Below, piece after piece: positions 35,357 through 44,714 of a stretch of DNA of 64,000 nucleotides; positions within the stretch are counted from its first letter, which is position 1; each line of letters begins with the position of its first letter. The notes beneath the pieces were generated by a model. That model was not told the DNA's origin. It saw only the letters and a list, made by a program, of their open reading frames with translations, and made no database searches. The stretch is from positions 8,837-72,836 of the forward strand of contig CAKUTX010000007.1 in the NCBI GenBank assembly GCA_934692485.1. The letters are read 5' to 3'. The DNA comes from an uncultured Candidatus Melainabacteria bacterium (GTDB lineage Bacteria; Cyanobacteriota; Vampirovibrionia; Gastranaerophilales; Gastranaerophilaceae). A program made the position numbers and the translations under genes.

Positions 35357-36643
35357 TTAAACCAATTCGCCATAAATTTTCGCGTCATCAACCTTCGTTA
35401 TTTTCACCTGCTGTAATGTATTTAGTAATTCTTGTTTTTTAGAATTAATTAGGACAGTCAGGTAATTTCTGGTTACACCCTTAAGCATTCCTGTCCTTTT
35501 ATCAGGATGTTTTTCTATCAAAACCTCCCTGATTGTTCCAACATTTTTATTTATAAATTCTTTGTGTTTCAAAAAAGAAACAGCCTTTACTATATCAGCG
35601 CGAATTTGTTTTGTAGCATCATCTACCTGTTCAGGAGCTTTTGCACCAACCGTACCTTCTCTAATTGAATATGGGAATACATGAATTTGCGAAAGACCTG
35701 ATTTTCTTAGATTTTCAACTGTAGTATCAAAATCTTCTTTTGTTTCTCCAGCAAACCCTGTTATAATATCACTTCCGAGAAATGGTAAATCAAACATCAT
35801 ATTAATTTTTTCAATTTGCTTTAAATAATCTTCTACTTTGTAAAATCTGTTCATTGATTTCAAAGTCTTATTGCAAGCTGATTGGAGCGACAAATGAAAA
35901 TGCGGACAGAATTTTTTAGAATTTTGCAAATATTCTAACATTTCATCAGTAATTTCAAGAGGATTTAAAGACCCCATTCTAAATCGCTCAATAGTCGTTT
36001 TTTCTTCGATAGCTTTTATTAAATCTAACAGCGTTAAGCCAATATCTTTTCCCCACTGACCGATATGAATTCCTGTTAAGACAACTTCTTTGAAACCATG
36101 TTTTGAAAAATTATTTATTTGTTCCAAAATAAACTCAACGTCTGCACTCCTACTTTTCCCTCTGGCAAAAGGAATTATACAATAAGAGCATCTGTTATCG
36201 CATCCGTCTTGTATTTTTAGACTTGCTCTAGTTTTACTCATATCTGTTAAAACAATTTCGTTAAAATCAGTTCTATTCATAATATCTGAAACAAGACAGA
36301 CTTTTTTATCAGAAAATAAGACTTTGAATAAATCCAATTTCTCATCATTTCCAACAACCAAATCTACATAATCATTTTCTAAAAGTTTTTCTTTTTCAAT
36401 TTGAGCAACACAACCTGTTATAATTGTTACCACACTTGGGTTTTTATGCTTTGCAGCACGCAAAAGATACATCGCCTCGTTATCACTTTTGTGAGTAACT
36501 GAACACGAATTTAATATATAATAATCAGCATCCTCTATTTTTTTTGTTTGGGACAATCCGTTTTTTTCTAAATTTTCTGTAATTATTGAGCTTTCAAATT
36601 GGTTAGATTTACAGCCCATTGTGTGAATGTAAAAATTTTTCAT
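35357..36643 (-). CDS. mtaB: tRNA (t6A37) C2-methylthiotransferase MtaB
   Basis: A 428-residue radical-SAM methylthiotransferase that converts t6A37 to ms2t6A in tRNAs decoding ANN codons. The N-terminal domain carries the first Fe-S cluster (MGCKSNQFES and later LNSCS, ITGCVAQ), the central radical-SAM domain has CDNRCSYCIIPFARG (CxxxCxxC), and a C-terminal TRAM-like domain follows. The GCKxNxxE motif and overall length place it with MtaB rather than MiaB or RimO. The start at 36643 puts MKNFYIHTMGC at the N-terminus. No strong ribosome binding site is visible. Confidence 0.9.
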   Translation of the reverse strand: MKNFYIHTMGCKSNQFESSIITENLEKNGLSQTKKIEDADYYILNSCSVTHKSDNEAMYLLRAAKHKNPSVVTIITGCVAQIEKEKLLENDYVDLVVGNDEKLDLFKVLFSDKKVCLVSDIMNRTDFNEIVLTDMSKTRASLKIQDGCDNRCSYCIIPFARGKSRSADVEFILEQINNFSKHGFKEVVLTGIHIGQWGKDIGLTLLDLIKAIEEKTTIERFRMGSLNPLEITDEMLEYLQNSKKFCPHFHLSLQSACNKTLKSMNRFYKVEDYLKQIEKINMMFDLPFLGSDIITGFAGETKEDFDTTVENLRKSGLSQIHVFPYSIREGTVGAKAPEQVDDATKQIRADIVKAVSFLKHKEFINKNVGTIREVLIEKHPDKRTGMLKGVTRNYLTVLINSKKQELLNTLQQVKITKVDDAKIYGELV

Positions 36644-36714
36644 ATTTTTATAATAATAAAAATATAAACTTATGTAAATATTTTTAACAAAAAACTTTAT
36701 ATCTAGCAAATAAA

Positions 36715-36743
36715 TTTACTTTTTGTTTTTAAGAAAGTATAAT
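36715..36743 (+). promoter_or_regulatory. Promoter for the gene at 36770
   Basis: TTTACT and TATAAT spaced 17 bases, 26 bases before the start codon. Confidence 0.5.
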
Positions 36744-36769
36744 TAACTCGTGAAAGTGAAGGTGTGTGT

Positions 36770-37642
36770 ATGAGTATAATGAATATTTCAGCAGTTTCAA
36801 CCCCTAATTTTAAGGGCAAACGTGATAACGTCGATACCTTAATCAATTTAGATGACAACGCTATTCGTCAAGTCGCTTATGCGCAAACTGCTTCAAGATT
36901 TGATAACAAAAAACAACGTAGAATTTCAAATGCGCTAATCGCTGCAGCACCCGTTGCAGCTGGACTTGGTGCAGCGGTTTTATCTAAAGGACAAACAAAA
37001 TTATTCTCTAAAGAATTAACTGGAACTGCCGCTAGAGCTGCAGATGGCTTGGTAACAGGTGCTGGATGGGCTGCTGGACTTGGTGTTGTTGGGCTTGTTG
37101 GCCTAGCTAAAGGATTGCTTTCTAGATATTCTAGCGATGTTAGAAAATTTGACAATGAACATCCTGTTCTTTCTATGTTAGGAACATTAGCAGCTGCTGC
37201 TGGCTCTTTAGTATTGTTCAATAAAGGAGTTGAAAAACTTGCAGCTCGTAAAGCTCCTGAATTTTTGAAAAAAGGAACAGAAACTGTTGCAAAATTCTTA
37301 AATGAAAATAAAAGTATGATTAGTATAAAAAATTCTGTTAAAAATTTGGCAGAAAAAACTCCATCAGCACTAAAAGAATTTGGTAAAAAAGTTTTAGATT
37401 GGGCTCCATCATTGTTGATATTCGGTGGTGTATTCCATTCTATATCAAGTGCAAATGCTGAAAATAGAGATTTTGCACGCAACTATGCCAATTTAAAAAA
37501 CGAACAATCAAAACTTGCTAAAGCAAGAGTTCTTGAATTATCAATGGAAAATGATTTCTTAAAAACTGAACCTAAAAATGCTGAAGATTTAGAACTTCTA
37601 AAAAATCCGACAGCTGGTTTAGATGAAGCAATTGATGGTTAA
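36770..37642 (+). CDS. Lineage-specific membrane-associated protein with PNFKG N-terminus
   Basis: A 290-residue protein of unknown family. The N-terminus MSIMNISAVSTPNFKGK is followed by three or four Ala/Gly-rich hydrophobic segments (ALIAAAPVAAGLGAAVL; GAGWAAGLGVVGLVGLAKGL; MLGTLAAAAGSLVLF; WAPSLLIFGGVFHSI) and a helical, charged C-terminus. Glycine-zipper-like hydrophobic helices may insert into membranes. The start at 36770 has GAAGG 7 bases upstream; ATG at 36779 is an alternative. It is monocistronic between a promoter and a terminator. Confidence 0.65.
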   Translation: MSIMNISAVSTPNFKGKRDNVDTLINLDDNAIRQVAYAQTASRFDNKKQRRISNALIAAAPVAAGLGAAVLSKGQTKLFSKELTGTAARAADGLVTGAGWAAGLGVVGLVGLAKGLLSRYSSDVRKFDNEHPVLSMLGTLAAAAGSLVLFNKGVEKLAARKAPEFLKKGTETVAKFLNENKSMISIKNSVKNLAEKTPSALKEFGKKVLDWAPSLLIFGGVFHSISSANAENRDFARNYANLKNEQSKLAKARVLELSMENDFLKTEPKNAEDLELLKNPTAGLDEAIDG

Positions 37643-37672
37643 TAACTAAATAAAAAAATTATTATAACTAAA

Positions 37673-37701
37673 AATAGTTGCAAAATAGCAACTATTTTTT
37701 T
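37673..37701 (+). terminator. Terminator for the gene at 36770
   Basis: AATAGTTGC/GCAACTATT with a 6-base loop, followed by T. Confidence 0.88.
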
Positions 37702-37710
37702 ATTAACCAC

Positions 37711-37743
37711 AAAAAACAGAGGCATTATTTCTAATACCTCTGT
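37711..37743 (-). terminator. Terminator of nifJ
   Basis: On the minus strand ACAGAGGTATTA pairs with TAATGCCTCTGT (one mismatched/wobble position) and is followed by T6. Confidence 0.85.
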
Positions 37744-37767
37744 TTCGATTTTATTAAATAGTTAATA

Positions 37768-40700
37768 CTATTTAAGCAATTCGCCTACAGCTTTGAATAC
37801 TGACATACGAGTTGCTGCATCCTTTTCAGCTTTTTCATATAGAGCTTCAGCTTCTGAAGGGTTAGTTTTCATTAATGATTTATAACGACCTTCAGATTTA
37901 ATGAAGTCTTGGAAGTTGCCTTTAGGCTCTTTCGCATCCCAAGTGAACGGAGCTTCAGGATTTTCCGGATTGTATCTGTACAATGGGAAGTATCCAGCAT
38001 CAACTGCACGTTTTTGTTCAGTTTGAGTTTTGCTCATATCGATACCGTGTGCAATACAAGGTGCATAAGCAAAGATGATTGATGGTCCGTTGTATGCTTC
38101 AGCTTCTTGGAAGGCTTTAAGAGTTTGACCTCTATCAGCACCCAAAGCGACTGATGCTACATAAACGTAACCATAAGACATGCTCATCAAGCCCATGTTT
38201 TTCTTGTAAGTTTTCTTACCACCTGTAGCAAACTTCGCAACAGCACCTGTAGGTGTTGATTTAGAAGCCTGTCCACCTGTGTTAGAGTATACTTCAGTAT
38301 CAAGAACAAGAACATTAACGTTTTTGTTTTGAGCTAATACGTGGTCAATTCCACCGTAACCGATGTCATTTGCCCAACCGTCACCACCGATAATCCAAAC
38401 CGATTTATCTGTAAAGTAATCTTCTAGTTCTTTAACCTTAGCTAAGTTAGCACAATCGCATTGAGCTGCGTATTTGTCAATAACTTCTTTAGCTTTAGCT
38501 TGAGCTTTAACAGCTTCATCAGTTTTTGAGTTATCCCAATGAGCCAAAGCACCGTTGATAGCATCTTTCAATTCAGCAGGAGCTTCTTCAGAAGCTAATA
38601 CTTTTTCTGCATAAGATTTCAAAGTAGCTCTGTTTTGATCTACAGCCAATCTCATACCAAAACCGAATTCTGCGTTATCTTCGAACAATGAGTTAGCCCA
38701 AGCCGGTCCTCTACCATCTTTGTTAGTAGTATAAGGAATTGTTGGGAATGTACCTGAGTAGATTGATGAACAACCAGTTGCGTTTGCAACAATTGCATTT
38801 TCACCAAACAATTGAGATACCAATTTAACATAAGGAGTTTCACCACAACCAGCACAAGCGCCTGAGAATTCAAATAAAGGTTTTCTCAACATTGCGCCTT
38901 TGATAGTTTTTGTAGTGTTTTTACCCATTACATTATCAGGTAATTCATCGAAGAATTTTTCATTTACTGATTCACAATTTTCTTCTTCTTTTTCAATTGT
39001 TGACCAAGTTAAAGCAGCTTTTTCTGGATTTTTAGCCATAGGACATTGATCCAAACAAACACCGCAACCTGTACAATCTTTGCAGTAAACTTGAACTTTG
39101 AAGTGTTCTCCGTTTGCATTTGGTTTAGCTTCTACTGTGTTGAATGATTTTGGAGCATCTTTAAGATCTTCTTTTTCAACCAACTTAGTTCTGATAGCTG
39201 CGTGTGGACAAGCTGACGCACAAATTCCGCATTGAATACAGAATTCAGAATTCCAATGAGGAACGCGAGGAGCGATACCACGTTTTTCAAGACATGCTGT
39301 ACCTGTTGGGATTACACCATCAACTGACATTGCTGAAACAGGAATATCGTCACCTTTCAAGTGCATTGAAGGTTTAATAATTGTTTTAGCAAATTCTGAA
39401 GCATCATCAGAAATCAATTTTGGTTCATCTGCTGCACAAACACCATCAAGAGAAGAAGGTACAACAACTTCTTCTGTTGCGTTAATAGCTGCATCAATTA
39501 ATGCTAAGTTCATATTAACAACATCGTCGCCTTTCTTTTTGAAAGTTTTTGTTGTCATAGCTCTCATACCTTCATAAGCTTGTTCAAACGGAATAATTCC
39601 AGAAACTTTGAAGTATGCAACCATCATAACAGTGTTAGCACCTTTACCTCTTAAGCCTGGTTGTTGTTTGATAAGAGCTTCTGCATCTACGTTGTAGAAT
39701 TTGATTTTCTTATCAATAATAGTTTTCTGCATATCTCTTGTTAAATGAGAGAAAGCTTCTTCTTTTGACCAAGGGCTATTTAGTAAGAAAGTACCGCCTT
39801 CTTTAATACCTTTAAGCATGTCATATCTGCCGATATAAGCGTGAGCTGAGCAAGATACGAAATCAGGAGCTGTAATAAGGTAAGTAGATTTAATCGGTTT
39901 ATCACCAAATCTTAAGTGAGATGTTGTTACACCGAAAGATTTTTTAGAGTCATAAGCAAAATATGCTTGTGCATCTTTATTAGTGTATTGACCAATAATC
40001 TTAATTGAGTTTTTGTTAGCACCAACAGTACCATCAGAACCCAATCCCCAGAACATGCAGTTTGTAGTACCTTCAGGTTCTGTAACGATATGTTCTTCAA
40101 CTTTAATTGATTTATGAGTTACATCATCTTCGATACCAACTGTAAATCCGTGGAAGCCATTGTTTTCAGCATGTTTGTAAATAGCAAGAACCATTGATGG
40201 AGTAAATTCTTTTGAAGACAAACCATAACGTCCGCCAATTACTCTAACATCTTTGTTTTCAATAGCTGCAACAACATCCAAGTACAACGGTTCACCAATA
40301 GAACCAGGTTCTTTAGTTCTATCAAGAACGGTAACACGTTTAACAGATTTAGGTAAAGCTTCGTTAAAACGTTTAACGTCAAACGGTCTGTACAATCTAA
40401 CTTTAACCAAACCATATTTAGTTCCGCGAGTAGCATTTAAGTATTCGATTGTTTCTTCAATTGTTTCACAACCTGAACCAATAGCTACGATTACGTCAGT
40501 TGCATCAGGTGCACCAACATAATCGAACGGATGATATTGTCTGCCTGTAACTTTAGCAACTTTGTCCATGTATTCTTGAACAATGTCAGGAACTGCATCA
40601 TAGTATTTGTTGCTTGTTTCACGACCTTGGAAGTAAACGTCAGTGTTTTGAGCACCAACTTTACAAACAGGAGCTTCAGGTCTAAGAGCTCTTTGTCTGA

Positions 40701-41307
40701 ATTCTTCAATATATTTTGGTTCTACCAATGAAGCAATATCTTCATATGAAATTTCTTCTATTTTGTGAATTTCGTGAGAAGTTCTAAATCCGTCGAAGAA
40801 TTGTAAGAACGGAACTTTAGATTTATAAGTAGCTAGGTGAGCAACAAGAGCTAAATCCATTTCTTCTTGAACAGAGTTAGCTGCCAACATTGCATAACCT
40901 GTATTACGGCAACCCATAACGTCAGTATGATCACCGAAAATAGCTAATGATTGAGCTGCCAAAGCACGAGCTGCAACATGGATAACATGCGGAAGCATTT
41001 CACCTGCAACTTTGTGCATAACAGGAATCATCAATAATAAACCTTGAGAAGCTGTATAAGTTGATGTTAATGAACCTGCAGCCAAAGAACCGTGTACAGC
41101 ACCTGCAGCACCGGCTTCTGATTGCATTTCAGCTACTCTTACTTCTTCACCCCAGATATTTTTTTTGTGCTGGGATGCCCATTCATCAATCCATTCACCC
41201 ATTGTAGATGAAGGAGTGATAGGATAAATTGCGGAAACTTCACTCAACGCATAAGCGATATGCGCTGCAGCATAGTTGCCGTCAACTGTTATAGTTTTTC
41301 CTGGCAT
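37768..41307 (-). CDS. nifJ: Pyruvate:ferredoxin (flavodoxin) oxidoreductase
   Basis: An 1179-residue single-chain PFOR that oxidises pyruvate to acetyl-CoA and CO2 and reduces ferredoxin, a central step of anaerobic fermentation. Domains in order: pyrimidine-binding (YPITPSSTMGEW at the N-terminus), transketolase C-like, gamma domain, two 4Fe-4S clusters (CIQCGICASACPHAA about 690; CKDCTGCGVCLDQCP about 742), and the TPP-binding domain (CAGCGETPYVKL, and GGDGWANDIGYGG about 970 with VYSNTGGQASKSTP). AAGGAGG precedes the ATG. The codon usage looks more biased than neighbours, as expected for an abundant enzyme. It is expressed alone. Confidence 0.97.
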   Translation of the reverse strand: MPGKTITVDGNYAAAHIAYALSEVSAIYPITPSSTMGEWIDEWASQHKKNIWGEEVRVAEMQSEAGAAGAVHGSLAAGSLTSTYTASQGLLLMIPVMHKVAGEMLPHVIHVAARALAAQSLAIFGDHTDVMGCRNTGYAMLAANSVQEEMDLALVAHLATYKSKVPFLQFFDGFRTSHEIHKIEEISYEDIASLVEPKYIEEFRQRALRPEAPVCKVGAQNTDVYFQGRETSNKYYDAVPDIVQEYMDKVAKVTGRQYHPFDYVGAPDATDVIVAIGSGCETIEETIEYLNATRGTKYGLVKVRLYRPFDVKRFNEALPKSVKRVTVLDRTKEPGSIGEPLYLDVVAAIENKDVRVIGGRYGLSSKEFTPSMVLAIYKHAENNGFHGFTVGIEDDVTHKSIKVEEHIVTEPEGTTNCMFWGLGSDGTVGANKNSIKIIGQYTNKDAQAYFAYDSKKSFGVTTSHLRFGDKPIKSTYLITAPDFVSCSAHAYIGRYDMLKGIKEGGTFLLNSPWSKEEAFSHLTRDMQKTIIDKKIKFYNVDAEALIKQQPGLRGKGANTVMMVAYFKVSGIIPFEQAYEGMRAMTTKTFKKKGDDVVNMNLALIDAAINATEEVVVPSSLDGVCAADEPKLISDDASEFAKTIIKPSMHLKGDDIPVSAMSVDGVIPTGTACLEKRGIAPRVPHWNSEFCIQCGICASACPHAAIRTKLVEKEDLKDAPKSFNTVEAKPNANGEHFKVQVYCKDCTGCGVCLDQCPMAKNPEKAALTWSTIEKEEENCESVNEKFFDELPDNVMGKNTTKTIKGAMLRKPLFEFSGACAGCGETPYVKLVSQLFGENAIVANATGCSSIYSGTFPTIPYTTNKDGRGPAWANSLFEDNAEFGFGMRLAVDQNRATLKSYAEKVLASEEAPAELKDAINGALAHWDNSKTDEAVKAQAKAKEVIDKYAAQCDCANLAKVKELEDYFTDKSVWIIGGDGWANDIGYGGIDHVLAQNKNVNVLVLDTEVYSNTGGQASKSTPTGAVAKFATGGKKTYKKNMGLMSMSYGYVYVASVALGADRGQTLKAFQEAEAYNGPSIIFAYAPCIAHGIDMSKTQTEQKRAVDAGYFPLYRYNPENPEAPFTWDAKEPKGNFQDFIKSEGRYKSLMKTNPSEAEALYEKAEKDAATRMSVFKAVGELLK

Positions 41308-41344
41308 AATAACAAACCTCCTTATTTATGCGATTTACTTCATA

Positions 41345-41373
41345 ACTATACCTCTTAATTTTATTACAAACAA
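41345..41373 (-). promoter_or_regulatory. Promoter of nifJ
   Basis: On the minus strand TTGTTT and TATAGT spaced 17 bases, about 38 bases from the start codon. Confidence 0.6.
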
Positions 41374-41379
41374 AATATT

Positions 41380-41408
41380 TTGACAAAAGATATTTCATGT
41401 TTTATAAT
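41380..41408 (+). promoter_or_regulatory. Consensus sigma-70 promoter upstream of the RelA/SpoT-like gene
   Basis: A perfect TTGACA and TATAAT with 17-base spacing. It is divergent from, and directly abutting, the nifJ promoter, so the two may interfere. The leader to the start at 41500 is about 85 bases. Confidence 0.8.
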
Positions 41409-41499
41409 ATTGATTGTGTCAAATTTGTAATATATTACCCCCAAGTAGGCAATAAACAATCTTAACAATTTTTATATAATATATTGGAGTAGGATAACT

Positions 41500-42636
41500 A
41501 TGGTTAAATTAAGCGCAGACGTCATTAGAAATTTAGGAAAAATTAGACCGACCAAAGCAAAGCCGGAAAATATTGTTAATGGTGTAAATGTTAATAGTGC
41601 AGCAAAAAAGGCAAGTAAAAAAGCAAAACGAACAGCTGCTGTAGCTAATGACTATGTCCGTTCTCCACAAACAGATGTAGTAAATATAAACGGAGTAGAA
41701 AAAACTAATAAAGCAACAAAAACAAATCAGGCTCAAAATCAACCGCGTAGAGCATGCATTGGGGACTTTTTCATCGAACAGAACAGAAAATGGACAGAGC
41801 CATACCTTAATGATTTGGACAAAGTTGCTCAAAAATTCCCAGACGTAAGTTTTGTTAGAGAAGCCAACATTTATTCAACAAAAAGTTTGGAATCAACATT
41901 AAGCAAACTAGCAAGAACAGATGAAGCGATTTTTGCACAGGGCGGACTTCTAAGCGCTGTCAGAGATGGCATGCGTGCAACTATGTACATGCCGAATGCA
42001 GCTACCGGGTATGAAAAAATTGTAAAAGAGATGGAAGCGCTTGGTTACAAACTTGCAGATACATTTGCAGAAGATTCTAAAGGTTTTATGATTATTGGCA
42101 AAGATGGTATGCCAATAATGACAAAAGATATTGCCATTAGAATGGGAGAAAAAGCTCAACCGTCCGGATATGAAGATATTCAAATGCGTTTTATTAAAAA
42201 AGGCAAAATTTTTGAACTGATTATTCTTCCTGGTCCGAACTACCATGCTGTCAAAGAGATGGAACATAAAGCTGTTTACGAACCTATTCGAAAATATAAA
42301 GAATTAGGATTTACAAAAGATACAGGCTCTGACAAAGTAATTGACGGAATTAAAAAAGAAGTTAGAAGTGTAACAGGAAGATTGTACAAAGATGCGGAAA
42401 TGCGCGATACCAATGGTGCTGCTAGCATTACCGAGCCTGTAACATTTACTAAAAAAGGTGTTCAAAATCTAAAAGAATTATTTGATTCTTTAGAAGACAT
42501 GTGGCGCGGAAAATATTTGGCATTGCCGCCAAGCAAACGCCCAAAACCATTCAAAGAAACTCAAAAATACAAACAACTCAGCGAAATAAGAGCGTCTTTG
42601 ATGGAATTTGTAAATAAATATTCTCCTATAGACTAA
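41500..42636 (+). CDS. Protein with a divergent RelA/SpoT-synthetase-like domain
   Basis: A 378-residue protein. After a basic, Lys/Asn-rich, probably disordered N-terminus (about 1-80), a globular region resembles the alarmone-synthetase fold. AVRDGMRATMYMP (about 152-164) matches the conserved Asp-x-x-x-x-Arg strand, GYEDIQMRFIKKG (about 222-234) the GYR-like strand, and KIFELIILPGPNY then HKAVYE (about 235-260) the E-x-Q and H-x-x-Y region. In place of EIQ it has ELI, so catalytic activity is not assured. It could be a small alarmone synthetase, a toxin of the same fold, or a non-catalytic relative. GGAG precedes the ATG. The last 11 bases overlap the convergent methyltransferase. Confidence 0.55.
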   Translation: MVKLSADVIRNLGKIRPTKAKPENIVNGVNVNSAAKKASKKAKRTAAVANDYVRSPQTDVVNINGVEKTNKATKTNQAQNQPRRACIGDFFIEQNRKWTEPYLNDLDKVAQKFPDVSFVREANIYSTKSLESTLSKLARTDEAIFAQGGLLSAVRDGMRATMYMPNAATGYEKIVKEMEALGYKLADTFAEDSKGFMIIGKDGMPIMTKDIAIRMGEKAQPSGYEDIQMRFIKKGKIFELIILPGPNYHAVKEMEHKAVYEPIRKYKELGFTKDTGSDKVIDGIKKEVRSVTGRLYKDAEMRDTNGAASITEPVTFTKKGVQNLKELFDSLEDMWRGKYLALPPSKRPKPFKETQKYKQLSEIRASLMEFVNKYSPID

Positions 42637-43972
42637 TAATAGCAACATTTTCAATATGATAAGTATGGCAGAACATGTCGAACGGTTGAATACTCTCAAC
42701 TTTTGCTCCGTGTTCTGTCAAATATTTTAAATCACGTGCCAAAGTTGCCGGATTACAGCTTACGTATATTATTTTTGATTTTGCATGCAACAACGTTTCA
42801 TCCAATACTTCTTGCGTACAACCTTTTCTTGGCGGATCTAAAATAATTACATCAAATTTTTTCTTTATAGATTTCAAATATTTCAAAGTATCTTGTGCAA
42901 AAAGTTCAACATTTTTTATTTTATTAAGTTCTAAAACCTCTCTTGCTTTTTCTATAGAAGCAGGATTTTCTTCAACACTGGTAACTTTTCCCGAAACATC
43001 TGAAACACAAATTCCAAAAGTTGCAATTCCGGCATAAGCATCCAAAACAGTCGGAGTTTCAAACTTTTTTACTTCATCCTTTACGTATTTAAAAATATTT
43101 TCAGCACTTTTAGGATTAACCTGAAAGAAAGTATCCGCACCAATTTTAAACGTTTTATCCAGTAATTTTTCTTCAATAAAATCTTGTCCGCAAACGCACT
43201 TGGTTTCTTTTCCCAAAATTACATTTGTTTTTTTAGAATTAAAATTCACACAAACACCAACTACATTTTTAAAATTATTAAAAATTGCGTTTGCAAAATC
43301 AGTTAACCTTTCAAATATTTTTGTTCCATTAACAACGAGAGTAACAAGACAATCACTATTATCAGCAGAGCTTCTTATAACAACATGCCTTAAATCTCCG
43401 ACATGCTTTTTCTCATTAAAACCGCTTATCCCAAAATCAGGAGCTTTTTCTCGAATATAATCAATAATTTTATCACACAATTCCGGCTGAATTGGGCAAT
43501 ATTTAATGTTAACAATTTCATGAGATTGTGGTTTGTAATACCCTGCAATAATTTTTTTAGACACCTTTGTTTGTGAAATCGGGCATTGAATTTTATGTCT
43601 AAAACTTCTTGTTTCGGGAGAAGGAATTGGGTTTTCAATAGGAGTATCAAGTCCACCAATCTTTCTAATAGCATCTTCAACCATCTGACGTTTTAGCTCC
43701 AACTGATATTCATAATCAATAAATTGCAATTGACAAGAACCACAAACTTTTTGCATAGGACAAAACGGGTTTACTCGATGTTCTGAAGGCTTAACTATTT
43801 CAATAGGAGTTGCTGTCGCAAAGTTTTTATTTACCTTAACTATTTTTATTTTAACCTCATCTTGAGGACACACGTTCTCAACAAAAACAACCTGACCGTC
43901 AATTTTTGTAATTCCGGTACCTAGGTTGGAAAGTTTCTCTATTCTAACTAAAAATTCATCATTTTGTTTCAT
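42626..43972 (-). CDS. rlmD: 23S rRNA (uracil-C5)-methyltransferase, RlmD/RumA family
   Basis: A 448-residue SAM-dependent RNA m5U methyltransferase. An N-terminal TRAM domain (about 1-60) is followed by the 4Fe-4S cysteines (NPFCPMQKVCGSCQLQF), the SAM-binding LDAYAGIATFGI and the catalytic region DPPRKGC, with the nucleophile Cys in IYVSCNPATLARDL. The Fe-S cluster separates it from TrmA; which uridine is modified cannot be fixed from sequence. Its start overlaps the stop of the upstream secreted-protein gene by one base. Confidence 0.9.
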   Translation of the reverse strand: MKQNDEFLVRIEKLSNLGTGITKIDGQVVFVENVCPQDEVKIKIVKVNKNFATATPIEIVKPSEHRVNPFCPMQKVCGSCQLQFIDYEYQLELKRQMVEDAIRKIGGLDTPIENPIPSPETRSFRHKIQCPISQTKVSKKIIAGYYKPQSHEIVNIKYCPIQPELCDKIIDYIREKAPDFGISGFNEKKHVGDLRHVVIRSSADNSDCLVTLVVNGTKIFERLTDFANAIFNNFKNVVGVCVNFNSKKTNVILGKETKCVCGQDFIEEKLLDKTFKIGADTFFQVNPKSAENIFKYVKDEVKKFETPTVLDAYAGIATFGICVSDVSGKVTSVEENPASIEKAREVLELNKIKNVELFAQDTLKYLKSIKKKFDVIILDPPRKGCTQEVLDETLLHAKSKIIYVSCNPATLARDLKYLTEHGAKVESIQPFDMFCHTYHIENVAIISL

Positions 43973-44598
43973 TATTTTTGTCTTTTTATATTTATTTTTA
44001 AAGCTGGGAACAAATCATTGTCATCTCCGTAATGAGAAAAAACAACTTTCCCAAAACGAGAAATATTAATCAATCCGGTAACATCAGAGTTTTCAACTCG
44101 AGATGGTTTAAATGAATATTTATAAAAACTTTGTTTAGTATCATTTAAAATTAAAATTTGTTTCTCTTCAAACTTCTTTTTATACAAAGTTATTTCATTA
44201 TTTTTAAATTGAGAAACTTTAATTATTTCAACATTTGGATAAAGTTTTTCGATATAATTAGTATCCAATTCTTTGTTTCTAAAATACCCGTTATCATAAT
44301 AGTATTTGATTAATTTCAAATTTCCATTATCAATTCCTATCAAATCCCCATTATAAACAAATTCTTTATTAGAAAATGGGCCAATAGCCAATTTTCCTTT
44401 GTTATTATAGTACTCAGAATAACCTCCCGAACCTGAGAACATTTTATAAATCAATTTAACATCTTTAGGAGATGTTTGGGTTGAACTCCACTTTTGAGTT
44501 TGCAAATTGTAATAAACATTTCCGCTTACAAAATCAAAAGAAAATGCGCAAGTTGTTGATAGTAAAAATAATACTAATGTAAAAAATATCTTTTTCAT
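43972..44598 (-). CDS. Secreted hypothetical protein
   Basis: A 208-residue protein with a signal peptide (MKKIFFTLVLFLLSTTCAFS, cut near FDFVSG). The mature part has repeating Tyr-rich strands (YYNLQTQKW, GGYSEYYNNKGKL, KYYYDNGYF) suggesting a beta structure. I recognise no family. An ATG 12 codons earlier exists, but the chosen start gives a proper signal peptide. It is coupled to the rRNA methyltransferase gene by a TAATG overlap, although no functional link is apparent. Confidence 0.65.
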   Translation of the reverse strand: MKKIFFTLVLFLLSTTCAFSFDFVSGNVYYNLQTQKWSSTQTSPKDVKLIYKMFSGSGGYSEYYNNKGKLAIGPFSNKEFVYNGDLIGIDNGNLKLIKYYYDNGYFRNKELDTNYIEKLYPNVEIIKVSQFKNNEITLYKKKFEEKQILILNDTKQSFYKYSFKPSRVENSDVTGLINISRFGKVVFSHYGDDNDLFPALKINIKRQK

Positions 44599-44714
44599 AC
44601 ACATTAAATTATCATATAAAAATAAATATTTCAAACATTAGTAAATTTTTGTTTTATAAAAATTAAAACGAAATCCTGCTAATACTTGACATAATGCGAA
44701 TTTTTTGCTAGTTT

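Noticed and set aside
36877-37482. Minus-strand frame of 201 codons opposite the gene at 36770
   Set aside because: Antisense shadow of an Ala/Gly-rich sequence. The plus-strand gene has promoter, ribosome binding site and terminator.
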